Assembly (NCBI RefSeq): GCF_013450155.1
Contig: NZ_JACCKD010000005.1
Coordinates: 124,001-188,000, forward strand
DNA: 64,000 bases
Source: Haloechinothrix aidingensis
Lineage (GTDB): Bacteria > Actinomycetota > Actinomycetes > Mycobacteriales > Pseudonocardiaceae
Reading direction: 5' to 3'
Shown here: piece after piece, positions 17,744 to 26,199 of the stretch
Numbering within the stretch: position 1 is the first letter of the stretch
How the letters are laid out: every line of letters begins with the position of its first letter
Notes under the pieces: model-generated
The model's input: the letters and a program-made list of their open reading frames with translations, nothing else
Database searches by the model: none
Told to the model about the DNA's origin: nothing
Position numbers and translations under genes: made by a program

Positions 17744-18010
17744 CTAGCGCAGCAGCAGCACGGCGCAGCCGAGGCACACCACGGCCAGCCACGCATCGAA
17801 GTACGACCGTACGCGCGCGGCGTGCCGCAGCTCCATGAAGTCGAGCACGACGAAGCGGGCCTTGGCGAACGCGAGAACCGTCGCGGTCGTAGCGGCGACC
17901 CGTGCGGTCAGCAGGCCGTGCGCGGCGCCGCCTGCCACCGCAAGCGAGATCACCGTGACGACCACGAGTCCGATATAGACGTTCCTCGGTCTGCTGCTCG
18001 GTTTGGTCAT
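17744..18010 (-). CDS. Small membrane protein, cytochrome c oxidase subunit IV / NorF-like
   Basis: 88 residues with three predicted membrane helices (about 11-28, 37-52, 70-87). Size, hydrophobic pattern and position directly after a subunit III-like gene fit the prokaryotic cytochrome c oxidase subunit IV (COX4_pro/NorF) family, which helps assemble haem-copper oxidases or nitric oxide reductase. Its ATG overlaps the upstream stop as ATGA (18007-18010). It converges on the CrtC-like gene with only two bases between stops. No catalytic oxidase subunit is in the window. Confidence 0.7.
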   Translation of the reverse strand: MTKPSSRPRNVYIGLVVVTVISLAVAGGAAHGLLTARVAATTATVLAFAKARFVVLDFMELRHAARVRSYFDAWLAVVCLGCAVLLLR

Positions 18011-18606
18011 GCGTAGCTCCCGATGTAGAGGAGCGAGAAGATGATCAGCCAGAGCAGGTCGACCATGTGCCAGTAGCCTGCCACGCCTTCGGCCCAGCGA
18101 GGGCCGTACGGCGCCTTCCCGGGCGCCAGCGCACGCCGCCACGCCACGAGCAGGGTCGTCCCGATGGCGACGTGCATCAGGTGCACGCCCGTGATGACGA
18201 AGTAGTACATGAAGAATGGCGACGTCGTCAGCCCGTGCCCGGCTGCGATCTCCAGCGCGTACTCGACGAGCTTGAGCCCGGCGAACGTGCCGGCCCCCGC
18301 GAGCGTGCCGCCGAGGAACCGCCTGGCCCGGCCGAACGCACCCGACCGGTGAGCCTCGACCGCGCGCACCACGAGGAAGGAGGACGTCAGCAGCACGAGC
18401 GTGTTCACGAAACCGACCGGTACGGGCAGCGCGGCCGCGTCGGCGGTGAACTCGTGCCGTGCGGAGCCGAACTCCCAGAGATAGGCCCCGAAGAACAGCG
18501 CGAACACGGTCATGTCGGCGAGCAGGAACAGCCACATGCCGCGTTCTGCAGGGACGTGTTCCGCGGACCGCGCGATCGACCCGTGCCGGCCCAGGTGGTC
18601 GACCAT
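18007..18606 (-). CDS. Cytochrome c oxidase subunit III / NorE family protein
   Basis: 199 residues from ATG 18606, which overlaps the upstream stop as TGATG; a GTG sits just before it. Five hydrophobic segments and conserved pieces ERGMWLFLLADMTVFALFF, FFMYYFVITGVHLMHV and GYWHMVDLLWLIIFSLLY identify the subunit III/NorE family, normally a non-catalytic partner of haem-copper oxidases or of nitric oxide reductase. Here the catalytic subunits are absent and the partners are a flavoprotein and an unknown membrane protein, so the complex it serves is unclear. Confidence 0.88.
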   Translation of the reverse strand: MVDHLGRHGSIARSAEHVPAERGMWLFLLADMTVFALFFGAYLWEFGSARHEFTADAAALPVPVGFVNTLVLLTSSFLVVRAVEAHRSGAFGRARRFLGGTLAGAGTFAGLKLVEYALEIAAGHGLTTSPFFMYYFVITGVHLMHVAIGTTLLVAWRRALAPGKAPYGPRWAEGVAGYWHMVDLLWLIIFSLLYIGSYA

Positions 18607-19331
18607 CACGCGACCCCGGGGATCGGGTCACGGCCGGCGGCCCGGGCCACAATCACGTGCCGGATCGTCATGCCCATCGCGACGAGCCAGATCGCGTAAC
18701 TGGTCAGTGCCAACCAGAAGATCAACAGGCCGTGCCAGGCGAACGGTCCGTCGTGGAAGGCGTAGGCGATCACGTCGAACGTGAAGGTGAACCCGACCCA
18801 CAGGTTCAGGAAGCCCAGCCACCGCGGCAGTGGCGTCGTGCTGTTCGACAGGATTGCGGTCGCGATCGCCACGTTCTGGATCACGAACGGCCCCACGGGT
18901 GTGATGAACAGCAGCCACGCCGTGTCGTTCAGCAGTACCGTCAGTTCCGCCGGTCGCTCCGGGCGGAATCCGGCACTCGCCATGAGCAGCATCGGCACGA
19001 GGAGCAACACGGTCGTGACAGTCCCGCTCACCGCCTGGATCGACGTCAGCACCGGCGCGCCCGGCTCGCCGAGCCGCATGACGTACGTGATGGCGGCGAT
19101 CACGGGGATGACCAGCGAAATCCCGATCGATGCCAGCGCGATCCCCATCGGTACGTGCGTCCCGGAGGAGTAGAAGTCCACGACCTCCCCGGTCGTGCTG
19201 CTCGCGCCCAGCGGCACGGGCAGCACACCGGCGATCAGCCAGCCGGTGAAGGCGACGACGACGGTCAGCGGGCCGCACCAGGCGCATGCGAGCAATGCCC
19301 GCCGCGAGGTACCCGTCAGTTCCCGTGTCAT
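18606..19331 (-). CDS. Unknown integral membrane protein (about seven helices)
   Basis: 241 residues with six or seven predicted membrane helices and short loops. I do not recognise the family with certainty; DUF4386-like proteins are a possibility. Notable segments are FYSSGTHVPMGIALASIGI and TFTFDVIAYAFHDGPFAWHG, the latter with histidines at a membrane edge. It overlaps the flavoprotein stop by four bases (19328-19331) and the subunit III-like start by one base, so all four genes form one tightly coupled operon. A heme- or quinone-linked role is suggested only by its neighbours. Confidence 0.75.
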   Translation of the reverse strand: MTRELTGTSRRALLACAWCGPLTVVVAFTGWLIAGVLPVPLGASSTTGEVVDFYSSGTHVPMGIALASIGISLVIPVIAAITYVMRLGEPGAPVLTSIQAVSGTVTTVLLLVPMLLMASAGFRPERPAELTVLLNDTAWLLFITPVGPFVIQNVAIATAILSNSTTPLPRWLGFLNLWVGFTFTFDVIAYAFHDGPFAWHGLLIFWLALTSYAIWLVAMGMTIRHVIVARAAGRDPIPGVA

Positions 19332-20674
19332 GACCTCGGTCCCCGGCGATCGTCCCGGTGCTGCGCGACCGCTGCGCGCGCGGTGGCGCGTCCCGCGGCG
19401 AGCAGATCGCGTGCGGCGCGCTCACCGGAGAGCAGCGCCGCCTCGATACCGGAGTGGCTCAGGTAGTCCCCTGCCAGCCGGATCCGGCTCGGCATCGCGT
19501 CCCGCGTAGCCCGCATGGCCTCGTAATGCCCGGGTGTGGGAGCGATGAGCGCTACGTCCATGCCGAACACCCGGTGGAAGTCCGGCACGGCGAACCCGAA
19601 CGCGCGGTCGACCGCCGCGCGCGCCCGCGCCACGACCTGTTCCTCGTCGCTGTCGGGGGCCTGGGTGCGATCGAAGTACACGCTGACGGTCTGCCCGCCG
19701 GGCGGAACCGAGTACGGGGCACGACGGCTGTTGCGAAGCACCCCGTAGTTGTGGTGTTGCCCAGGGCCCGCTTGGACCACGAGGTCGTGACCGGCGTCGG
19801 GCCACGGGTCCGTGTGGTACCCGAGCAGGACGTGGTAGGCGGGAACGGGCTCGACGGCGTCGAGTGCCGCGCACACGCTGCTGTCCACCACGCCGTCGAG
19901 CAGCTCCCGGGCCTGCCGGACATCCGTGGCCACGATGACCCCCTGCACATCGAACGGCCCGCCGGGCGCGTGGACCGTCATGCCGTCCGGTGTGTACTCC
20001 AGCGCTCGTACCGGCGTGGCCGTGCGGACGTCGACACCGTCGAGGAGCCACGATGCGATCTGCCCCAGCCCGCCAGGCGGCACCCAGAGCTGCGTACGGT
20101 GCACCCGGCCCAGCAACGCGATCGTGAACGCCGCGGAGATCGTCTCGGGGTCGGCCCCGGTCAGCGGCCCCATGAGCGGGCGGACGACGTATTCGTACAC
20201 GCGGTCGCCGAACCGGGCGCGTGCCCATTCCGCCAGCGTTCGCCCGTCGTCCACCGCGGCCAGCTCGTCGGTGTCGAACGGCGCCGGGCCGCGCCGCATC
20301 GCCAGCGTGCCGATCGCCCGCACCGCTCGCCGGCGGTCGCGCCAGGTGAGCTGCGGGAGCCGGAGGAACGTCCACGGCCGGTCGAACCGGACCGGGTGGC
20401 GCTCGCCGTCGCCGTCCAGCACGGCGGCCCGCGCCTCCCATCGCCGCAACTCGTGCTCGTGCCCGGCTTCCCGGAGGTACCGGAAGGTCGCATCGTAGGA
20501 GCCCATGAGGAAGATGGCTCCGGAGTCGGCGGCACCGTACTCCAGGCCGACCGTGCGCGTACGTCCCCCGACGGCCTCCGAAGCCTCCAGCACGAGCGCG
20601 TCCACCCCGTGACTGCGCAACGTTCGCGCCGCCGCGGCGCCGGCGACACCGGCGCCGATGACAGCCACCGTCAT
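19328..20674 (-). CDS. FAD-dependent amine-oxidase/protoporphyrinogen-oxidase-like protein
   Basis: 448 residues from ATG 20674 with AGGAGG upstream. N-terminal motif VAVIGAGVAGAAAARTL and VLEASEAVGGRTRTVGLEYG mark the NAD(P)-binding Rossmann-like flavoprotein family of protoporphyrinogen oxidases, monoamine oxidases and desaturases. The C-terminal RIRLAGDYLSHSGIEAALLSG is the FAD-anchoring end; similar ends are seen in proteins of squalene or carotenoid oxidation. First gene of a four-gene leftward operon with three membrane proteins. It is unlike the other FAD oxidoreductase at 6396 apart from the fold. Confidence 0.85.
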   Translation of the reverse strand: MTVAVIGAGVAGAAAARTLRSHGVDALVLEASEAVGGRTRTVGLEYGAADSGAIFLMGSYDATFRYLREAGHEHELRRWEARAAVLDGDGERHPVRFDRPWTFLRLPQLTWRDRRRAVRAIGTLAMRRGPAPFDTDELAAVDDGRTLAEWARARFGDRVYEYVVRPLMGPLTGADPETISAAFTIALLGRVHRTQLWVPPGGLGQIASWLLDGVDVRTATPVRALEYTPDGMTVHAPGGPFDVQGVIVATDVRQARELLDGVVDSSVCAALDAVEPVPAYHVLLGYHTDPWPDAGHDLVVQAGPGQHHNYGVLRNSRRAPYSVPPGGQTVSVYFDRTQAPDSDEEQVVARARAAVDRAFGFAVPDFHRVFGMDVALIAPTPGHYEAMRATRDAMPSRIRLAGDYLSHSGIEAALLSGERAARDLLAAGRATARAAVAQHRDDRRGPRS

Positions 20675-20789
20675 CGACGACCTCCTCTGCGCGACCGGGC
20701 GGACCTGCGCACCCACCCCGCGGCGTGCTCGCTCCAGGTAGCGACCGTGTGCAGCGGGGCGCGCCGGCAGTGGGCCCACAAGGCATGCG

Positions 20790-20817
20790 TTTAATATTTA
20801 TTCAATTTTATACATAT
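20790..20817 (-). promoter_or_regulatory. AT-rich promoter island E
   Basis: A 28-base AT-rich run (only two C, no G) about 115 bases upstream of the flavoprotein operon starting at 20674. No clear inverted repeat and no good match to the other islands was seen. Most likely the core promoter of that operon. Confidence 0.35.
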
Positions 20818-20867
20818 CCCGACCCGAAGGCAACCAGGAGGTTCGTCGGTGCTCGCCGGCTGCGAGC

Positions 20868-21083
20868 TCACCCGCCCGCGAGCCACGCGTGGAACCCCAC
20901 GGCGAGGAGTACCCCTGCCACCACCCAGCAGGCGACACTTCCGCGACGCATCACGCGAGCGCGACGCCGGCGCTCGTTTTCCGGGAGCGACAGTGGTACG
21001 AGCCGGTTGGCGTTACGCATGCCCCACCGGCCGAGCAGGAGCAAGCCACCCGCAAGCAGTCCGAAAGCGACGAGCGTGCTCAT
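20868..21083 (-). CDS. Small two-helix membrane protein, unknown
   Basis: 71 residues from ATG 21083 with a strong GGAGGAGGGG ribosome site. Two predicted membrane helices (residues 3-19 and 50-68) flank a basic loop containing ENERRRRARVMRR. No family recognised. It lies 110 bases downstream of the foldase gene on the same strand and may be the last gene of the Mce-RND-foldase operon or have its own promoter. The longer frame upstream of this ATG is the complement of intergenic and foldase sequence and is not coding. Confidence 0.6.
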   Translation of the reverse strand: MSTLVAFGLLAGGLLLLGRWGMRNANRLVPLSLPENERRRRARVMRRGSVACWVVAGVLLAVGFHAWLAGG

Positions 21084-21192
21084 ACCCCTCCTCCGGCAAC
21101 GTGTCATGCCCCCGGATCCCGCGTCCTGTCCTGCTCCCGCGCGTCCGCGTCCGCGAGCAGGACCGAGAACCGGAAGCCATCCACACCGAACG

Positions 21193-22476
21193 TCAGTTTC
21201 CTGGCTGCTGCGTCGGTTCCGCGTTCGATATGGACGGAGACGTCGGGGGCATCGTTGGTAACGCTTCGGGTTCCTCGGGTCGGTACTCGTCCGCGTAGAC
21301 GATGTCCGCCTCGGCGATGCGCTCGCCGAGCCAGGATCGCCACTTCTCCAGGGCCGACTCGGTTCGTAGCTGCTGGGCCAGCTGATCCTTGATCTCGTCG
21401 AACTCGGCGGGCTCCGGGCTATGGATCTCGTCGACACGGCCGACGTTCCACCCGTGTTGGTTCTTGACGGGCCCGAACAGCTCACCTTGCTCGGCCTCGA
21501 ACGCTACCTGAGCGTACGACTCCTCGAGCTGCCGTTCGCTGACCGTGCCGAGGTCGCCCCCGTCGTCCCGCGTACTGCCGTCCAGGCTGACCTCACGCGC
21601 GACCTCCGCGAACGGCGTTCCGGAGCGCACCTGCTCCAGCACACGTTCAGCCTCGTCCTCCGTCCCGACGACGATGTTGCTGATCGCGCGACGCTCAGGA
21701 GTGCCGAGCTCCTCCTTACGCTCGTCGAATGCCTTCTCGACTTCCTGATCGGTCACCTTCCCGACATCGCCTGCCACGGCGTCGGACAGTTCCGCTATCA
21801 ACAACCGGCGTTTGAGCTCGTCGAGCACGACCTCCTCCGAGGTGCCCTGCTCACTCAGTGACTGGATGAACTGGTTGTACGCCTCGGGACCCTCCCCGAG
21901 ACGGTCCGAGACGAACCTGGTCAGCGTGTCCCGAGCCTGCTTGTCAGCCACACTGATCTCCCGCTGCTGCGCCGCACGCTGCAGGACCAGGCTCACGGCG
22001 TACGACTTGGCGACGTCCTTGTCGAACTGCTGCCGTTCCTCCCCGTCACTCGGCGCACTGATCCCGTACAGGGAACGCAGCATGTCGGTGTGCTCGTCGA
22101 GTTCCTCTTCGGTAACGAGGTTCTCCCCGTACCGGAAGGCCACATCGTCCGGCAACCACGCGGGGACGAACGACAGCACACCTTCACCCGCGTAGGTTCC
22201 GAACACAGCACGGCCGGAATGCAGCCAGAAGTAGCCGCCGGTCGCGAGGAGCGCCACGACGAGTGCGGCGGCGACAGCCGCACGGCCGCCCCGTGCCCGC
22301 GGCCACCGCACGGACTTCCCTGCACGAGCGACGAACCGGATGGCGCGGTGGATCATTCCGCGATGCTGCCGGTCGCCACCCGCTGCTTCGCTCTCGACCG
22401 CAGCCTCCGTCCGATCCGAGTCCTCCCTGGCGGCATTCTCGGGCTCGTCGTACGAGGTTTCCGGTTCATCGCTCAT
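21193..22476 (-). CDS. Membrane-anchored parvulin-type peptidyl-prolyl isomerase (SurA/PrsA-like foldase)
   Basis: 427 residues from ATG 22476. An acidic cytoplasmic tail (1-60) precedes one membrane helix (about 65-85); the rest is outside the cytoplasm. A SurA-N-like helical chaperone part (about 105-255) is followed by a rotamase domain (about 260-365; AISNIVVGTEDEAERVL, SLDGSTRDDGGDLGTV, FGPVKNQHGWNVGRVDEI) and a Pro-rich tail. It should help fold exported proteins. The start overlaps the RND transporter stop (22473-22476), so it is co-translated with the Mce operon and may serve secreted Mce domains. Mycobacterial mce operons usually end in Mam/Mas proteins, not foldases. Confidence 0.87.
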   Translation of the reverse strand: MSDEPETSYDEPENAAREDSDRTEAAVESEAAGGDRQHRGMIHRAIRFVARAGKSVRWPRARGGRAAVAAALVVALLATGGYFWLHSGRAVFGTYAGEGVLSFVPAWLPDDVAFRYGENLVTEEELDEHTDMLRSLYGISAPSDGEERQQFDKDVAKSYAVSLVLQRAAQQREISVADKQARDTLTRFVSDRLGEGPEAYNQFIQSLSEQGTSEEVVLDELKRRLLIAELSDAVAGDVGKVTDQEVEKAFDERKEELGTPERRAISNIVVGTEDEAERVLEQVRSGTPFAEVAREVSLDGSTRDDGGDLGTVSERQLEESYAQVAFEAEQGELFGPVKNQHGWNVGRVDEIHSPEPAEFDEIKDQLAQQLRTESALEKWRSWLGERIAEADIVYADEYRPEEPEALPTMPPTSPSISNAEPTQQPGN

Positions 22477-24896
22477 GGAACAGCTCCCACACTCTCCGAG
22501 GCGTTGGTCTGTGTCGCGGTCGTAGCGGGACCGGCGCGCTCGCCCGGACCGGTGCCGGTCGCCCACACGACGCAGTGCGCCGAGATCAGCGACAGGAGCA
22601 CGGACCCCGTCAGCAGGAGCCCGAACTCGCGAACGGCGGCCAAATCGGACATGGTGAGTACCACGTAGCCCAATGCGGACGTCGCGCTCGCAAGCAGGAC
22701 CGACCGCCGCAGTGACGGGCTGCGTCGCCGGGTGGCTTCGGAAAGCATCACGGTGAACTCGCAGGCCACAGCGGCGGTCAACGAGCCGAAAGCAACCGTC
22801 AACGGGCTCAGCGGCACGCCGAGCAACCACAGGGCGAACAGGCCCGCGCCGGTCGCCGTACCGGCGGCGAGCACCGCACGGGCGGCGTCCGCCCGCCGGC
22901 GCAGAACGATGAGCAGCACGATACCGGCGGCCGCGATACCGGCGACGTTGCTCAACACGCGATTCTCCGACAGGAGCTCGTGTGCGCGCACCGCGGCCAC
23001 CGGCAGTCCGGTGATCGCCATCTCGTACCCGTCGGGAACGTCCGGCAGCGACTCACGCAGGTCATCGCGAAGAGCATGCAAGGTATCGAGGTCGTCGAGC
23101 TGCACGCCGTAGCTCAGCAGCGCGACCTCGCTGTCACTGCGGAACACGGCGTCCGTCAGGTACGCAGGCAGCAGGCGCACGGCCGCCGCCACTTGTCCCG
23201 CCGTCGGGTCCGGGCCGAGGAAGCGCAGCAGGCTCGACGGCGTCGTCACCGTGCGCAACTCATCACCCTGATTCGCCACGGCGGTGTTGTGTGCCTGCTG
23301 TGCCCAGCCGAACGCCTCCGGCGCCAGCACGTCATCGCCCCGCAGCATGATGTCGAGCTCGCCGGATGATCCCACTACCGATTCGACGTGCTCGGCGTCG
23401 GCCATTTCCGGCAACCCCGCCGTGAACTGCCGGAAGCTCCCGTCCAGCCCCAGGTTCGGCAAGGCGAGCCAGCCCGAGGCGCCCACGAGCACGATCCCTG
23501 CCACCGCAACGAGACGGACGAAGGGCCGGGGCACTCGGCCGCCCGAAGCTCCCGTTGCCGCAGGCGGAGTCTCCCCGGCGGTGGCCGCCACCGGCGCCGC
23601 ACCAGCACGGTGCGAACGCCGGAACAGCAGCGTCCCGATACCGGCTGCCATGAGCACACCGATGGCGAGAGCGAGACCGAGATCGCGCACGAACGGTAGC
23701 GGTGAGAGAACCAGTGTCGCGAAGCTCGCCGACGTCGCCAGGACGACCGCGGTCACGACGCGAGGCGCCGCTCGCTTCGCGAGGTATGTCGGGTAGTAAC
23801 TGCCCAGTCCGAGCAGGACCGAGAGGAACGCAACCACCCCGAGGGAGATCGGTCGCCCGATCCACCCGAACACGGCCAACGTAGCTGCCACGGCCAGCAG
23901 CGCGCTCGCCAGCGGAAGTAGCCGGTAGCGCAGGCGCGCCCACGGGATCGCGATGAAGCAGGCTCCGATAGCCACGACCGCGATCCCACCCAGCAGCGGA
24001 ACCTCGCTTCGTACCTGGGCTCCCAAGCCTGCCGAGACGGCAGGTACACCTGAGACCGTCACATCACGAGCGTCCAGGTCCGCGTCCGATACCGTGGAGC
24101 GAACGTCGCTGACCAGCTCGCCGGTAGCCTCCTCGCTCAGCCCGTGGCGTGGCCGCACGTGAATCGCGACCGCGTCGTCGCGAGGCACGACGAACCTCCA
24201 CTGGGGACGTGGTGCGCCGTCGGCGTCGAACACGACTTGCTGGACGAAGTCGCTGTTGTGCAATGTCGGCAGGCCCGCAGGAAGCCCCTGTACGAGAAGG
24301 TCGCCGTAACGCTGGTCGAACTCGCGTACGGCCTTCTCGCCTGCTCGCTCGGCCGCAGCATCCGAGGCGCCATCTCGCTTCGCCTCGTCGACCGCCTGGG
24401 TACGTATGCCGTCCCGGCGTCCGCTGAGCTCGGCGAGCAGATCTTGGGTGTGTCCCGCGATCTGGTTCAACATCGTGCCCGGCCCGTATACGGTCGCTAC
24501 GTTGGCGAGTTCGGAGAGCTCACCTTCCATACCGAGCAGCGGCAGTAGGTGGTTGTTCTCGAACTGCTGGCGGGGCATGTTCGACTCGACCAGCACCACG
24601 ACAGGATCGCCACCGAAGGACTGGTTGACCGTTTCCAGGTCCTCCATGACCGGGTCATCGACGGGGAGGAACGAGGCGAGCTTGGTCTCCATCTCCACTT
24701 GTGCCAGCCCGGACACGACGAGGGTCCCGAGCCCGAGCGTGGTCACTGTGAGCCCCAGCGCCCGTTTCGTGGGTCGCCGTACGCCGCGCCTGATGACCGC
24801 GCAGCTGCGGCGAACCCGAGCGGATCCGCCGCGAAGCGCGGCGCCGAGACGGGGCTTCAGCGGCCGGGGCCGCCGGAAGGCCGGCAGCAACCTCAC
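22473..24896 (-). CDS. RND/MMPL family transporter
   Basis: 807 residues with the doubled RND layout: an N-terminal helix (about 47-65), a large extracytoplasmic loop, a block of about five helices ending near 430, a second helix near 470-490, a second loop and a final helix block (about 650-790). Sequences such as FLPVDDPVMEDLETVNQSFG and SLGVVAFLSVLLGLGSYYP resemble hopanoid- or lipid-transporting RND and MmpL proteins that use the proton gradient. The GTG start follows the last Mce gene's TGA directly (TGAGTG). Its presence after six Mce genes suggests it works on the same lipid or an export counterpart. Confidence 0.87.
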   Translation of the reverse strand: MRLLPAFRRPRPLKPRLGAALRGGSARVRRSCAVIRRGVRRPTKRALGLTVTTLGLGTLVVSGLAQVEMETKLASFLPVDDPVMEDLETVNQSFGGDPVVVLVESNMPRQQFENNHLLPLLGMEGELSELANVATVYGPGTMLNQIAGHTQDLLAELSGRRDGIRTQAVDEAKRDGASDAAAERAGEKAVREFDQRYGDLLVQGLPAGLPTLHNSDFVQQVVFDADGAPRPQWRFVVPRDDAVAIHVRPRHGLSEEATGELVSDVRSTVSDADLDARDVTVSGVPAVSAGLGAQVRSEVPLLGGIAVVAIGACFIAIPWARLRYRLLPLASALLAVAATLAVFGWIGRPISLGVVAFLSVLLGLGSYYPTYLAKRAAPRVVTAVVLATSASFATLVLSPLPFVRDLGLALAIGVLMAAGIGTLLFRRSHRAGAAPVAATAGETPPAATGASGGRVPRPFVRLVAVAGIVLVGASGWLALPNLGLDGSFRQFTAGLPEMADAEHVESVVGSSGELDIMLRGDDVLAPEAFGWAQQAHNTAVANQGDELRTVTTPSSLLRFLGPDPTAGQVAAAVRLLPAYLTDAVFRSDSEVALLSYGVQLDDLDTLHALRDDLRESLPDVPDGYEMAITGLPVAAVRAHELLSENRVLSNVAGIAAAGIVLLIVLRRRADAARAVLAAGTATGAGLFALWLLGVPLSPLTVAFGSLTAAVACEFTVMLSEATRRRSPSLRRSVLLASATSALGYVVLTMSDLAAVREFGLLLTGSVLLSLISAHCVVWATGTGPGERAGPATTATQTNASESVGAVP

Positions 24897-26189
24897 TCAG
24901 TTCCCCTCCTCCACGCGTGGGTAGCTTCCCTCGAAGGGAGCCGGGCGTTCCGCCTGGCCCGGGCCCGGGTAGGGGTTGACGCGCGGGCTGAGGTCGTTGG
25001 TCCCGCCGGGTATACCCGCCACGCTCTGCTCGTTCGGGACCACCGTGAACGGGACGTGGTGGCCTCCGAGCCGGGTCGCGTCCGCCGCGTCGGCGGTCGT
25101 GGCGAACCATGCCGCCAGGTCCTGCCCGTAGGGACGCAGGTACGCCAACATGGGGTTCACGTCGGCCAGTGCGGTACTCGCGTGCGGCAAGAGGCTGCGC
25201 ACGTCCTCGCCGACCGGCGGTATGCGCTCCAGCGTCTCCGGCGCACGCTTCAGGACGCTGTCCAGGTGCGGCAGCAAGCCACGCAGATCGGCCGAGGTTT
25301 CCGGCAGTTGTCGCAAAGCGGCCGTGAGATCCGGAGCCGCCGCATCGAGATTGGCCGCGACCGGACCGAGGTCCTCGCCGAGGCGTTCCAGATCATCGCT
25401 GGCGCCGCGCGCGGTATCCAGCAGCCCCGGGAGCTTGCGCATGACGTCTTCGAGATGCTCGTTACCATTCGCGGTCACTTCGGTCAGCTTCTCGGCGTCG
25501 CCGACCAGTTGCGCGATCTGCCCTTGCCGGGTGTCGAGCGCGCTCAGCAACGTCGCCGCATTGCCGCTGAGTTCACGGAGTTCTGTGGATTGGTCCGCGA
25601 GCGCGTCCAACACCGTCTCTCCCTGCCGTCCCATGTGTCCCAGGCCACGGAGCGTCGCGGAGATCTGCTCAGCCGTACCGTCGGTGGCCATGCCCAGCGA
25701 ACGCAGGGTTCCCGCAAGCGCTTCGCGTGTCGGCTGGTCAAGGCTGACCAGGACGTCGTTGAGGTCGACCGCTGGTTCGGCCGAACCTTCGGGTAAGGCC
25801 GAGCCGGCCGGGATCGCTTCGCCGTCACCGTCGTCGATCTGCAGGAACGTCTCCTGCAACAGCGTCTTGTACCGGACGGTCACCGCGGCACCCTCGTGCA
25901 GCGGAGCGTACTCGTCGTCCAGCTCCACAGTGACCCGAGCGTGATCCTGTTCCGTCTCGATCTCGACGACCGAACCGATCTCGACACCATCGGCCATCAC
26001 ATCCGACGCGTGGACGAGATTGTCCACTGTGGGGACGTCGAGAGATACGCGGTACCCTTCCTCGCTCACCAACGGGATCCGGCCACCCGCTCCCGTCCAC
26101 AGGAAGACGAACACACCGGCGCACAGCGCCACGAACGCCAGCACGACGGCGAGTCGAAGGTATCCGAGTATCGATGTCGGGATCCGCAT
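24897..26189 (-). CDS. mceF: Mce family protein 6 (MceF position)
   Basis: 430 residues: an N-terminal membrane anchor (about 11-31), an MlaD/Mce domain (about 40-120, with RVSLDVPTVDNLVHASDVM and VTVRYKTLLQETFLQIDDG), a long helical coiled-coil-like segment to about 350, and a Pro-rich tail with NPYPGPGQ that is echoed in Mce protein 3. Mce proteins assemble into a hexameric hydrophobic tunnel across the periplasm to feed lipids to the YrbE permeases. No lipobox cysteine is visible. The letter is assigned only by gene order. Confidence 0.9.
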   Translation of the reverse strand: MRIPTSILGYLRLAVVLAFVALCAGVFVFLWTGAGGRIPLVSEEGYRVSLDVPTVDNLVHASDVMADGVEIGSVVEIETEQDHARVTVELDDEYAPLHEGAAVTVRYKTLLQETFLQIDDGDGEAIPAGSALPEGSAEPAVDLNDVLVSLDQPTREALAGTLRSLGMATDGTAEQISATLRGLGHMGRQGETVLDALADQSTELRELSGNAATLLSALDTRQGQIAQLVGDAEKLTEVTANGNEHLEDVMRKLPGLLDTARGASDDLERLGEDLGPVAANLDAAAPDLTAALRQLPETSADLRGLLPHLDSVLKRAPETLERIPPVGEDVRSLLPHASTALADVNPMLAYLRPYGQDLAAWFATTADAADATRLGGHHVPFTVVPNEQSVAGIPGGTNDLSPRVNPYPGPGQAERPAPFEGSYPRVEEGN

Positions 26190-26199
26190 GATCGGCTCC

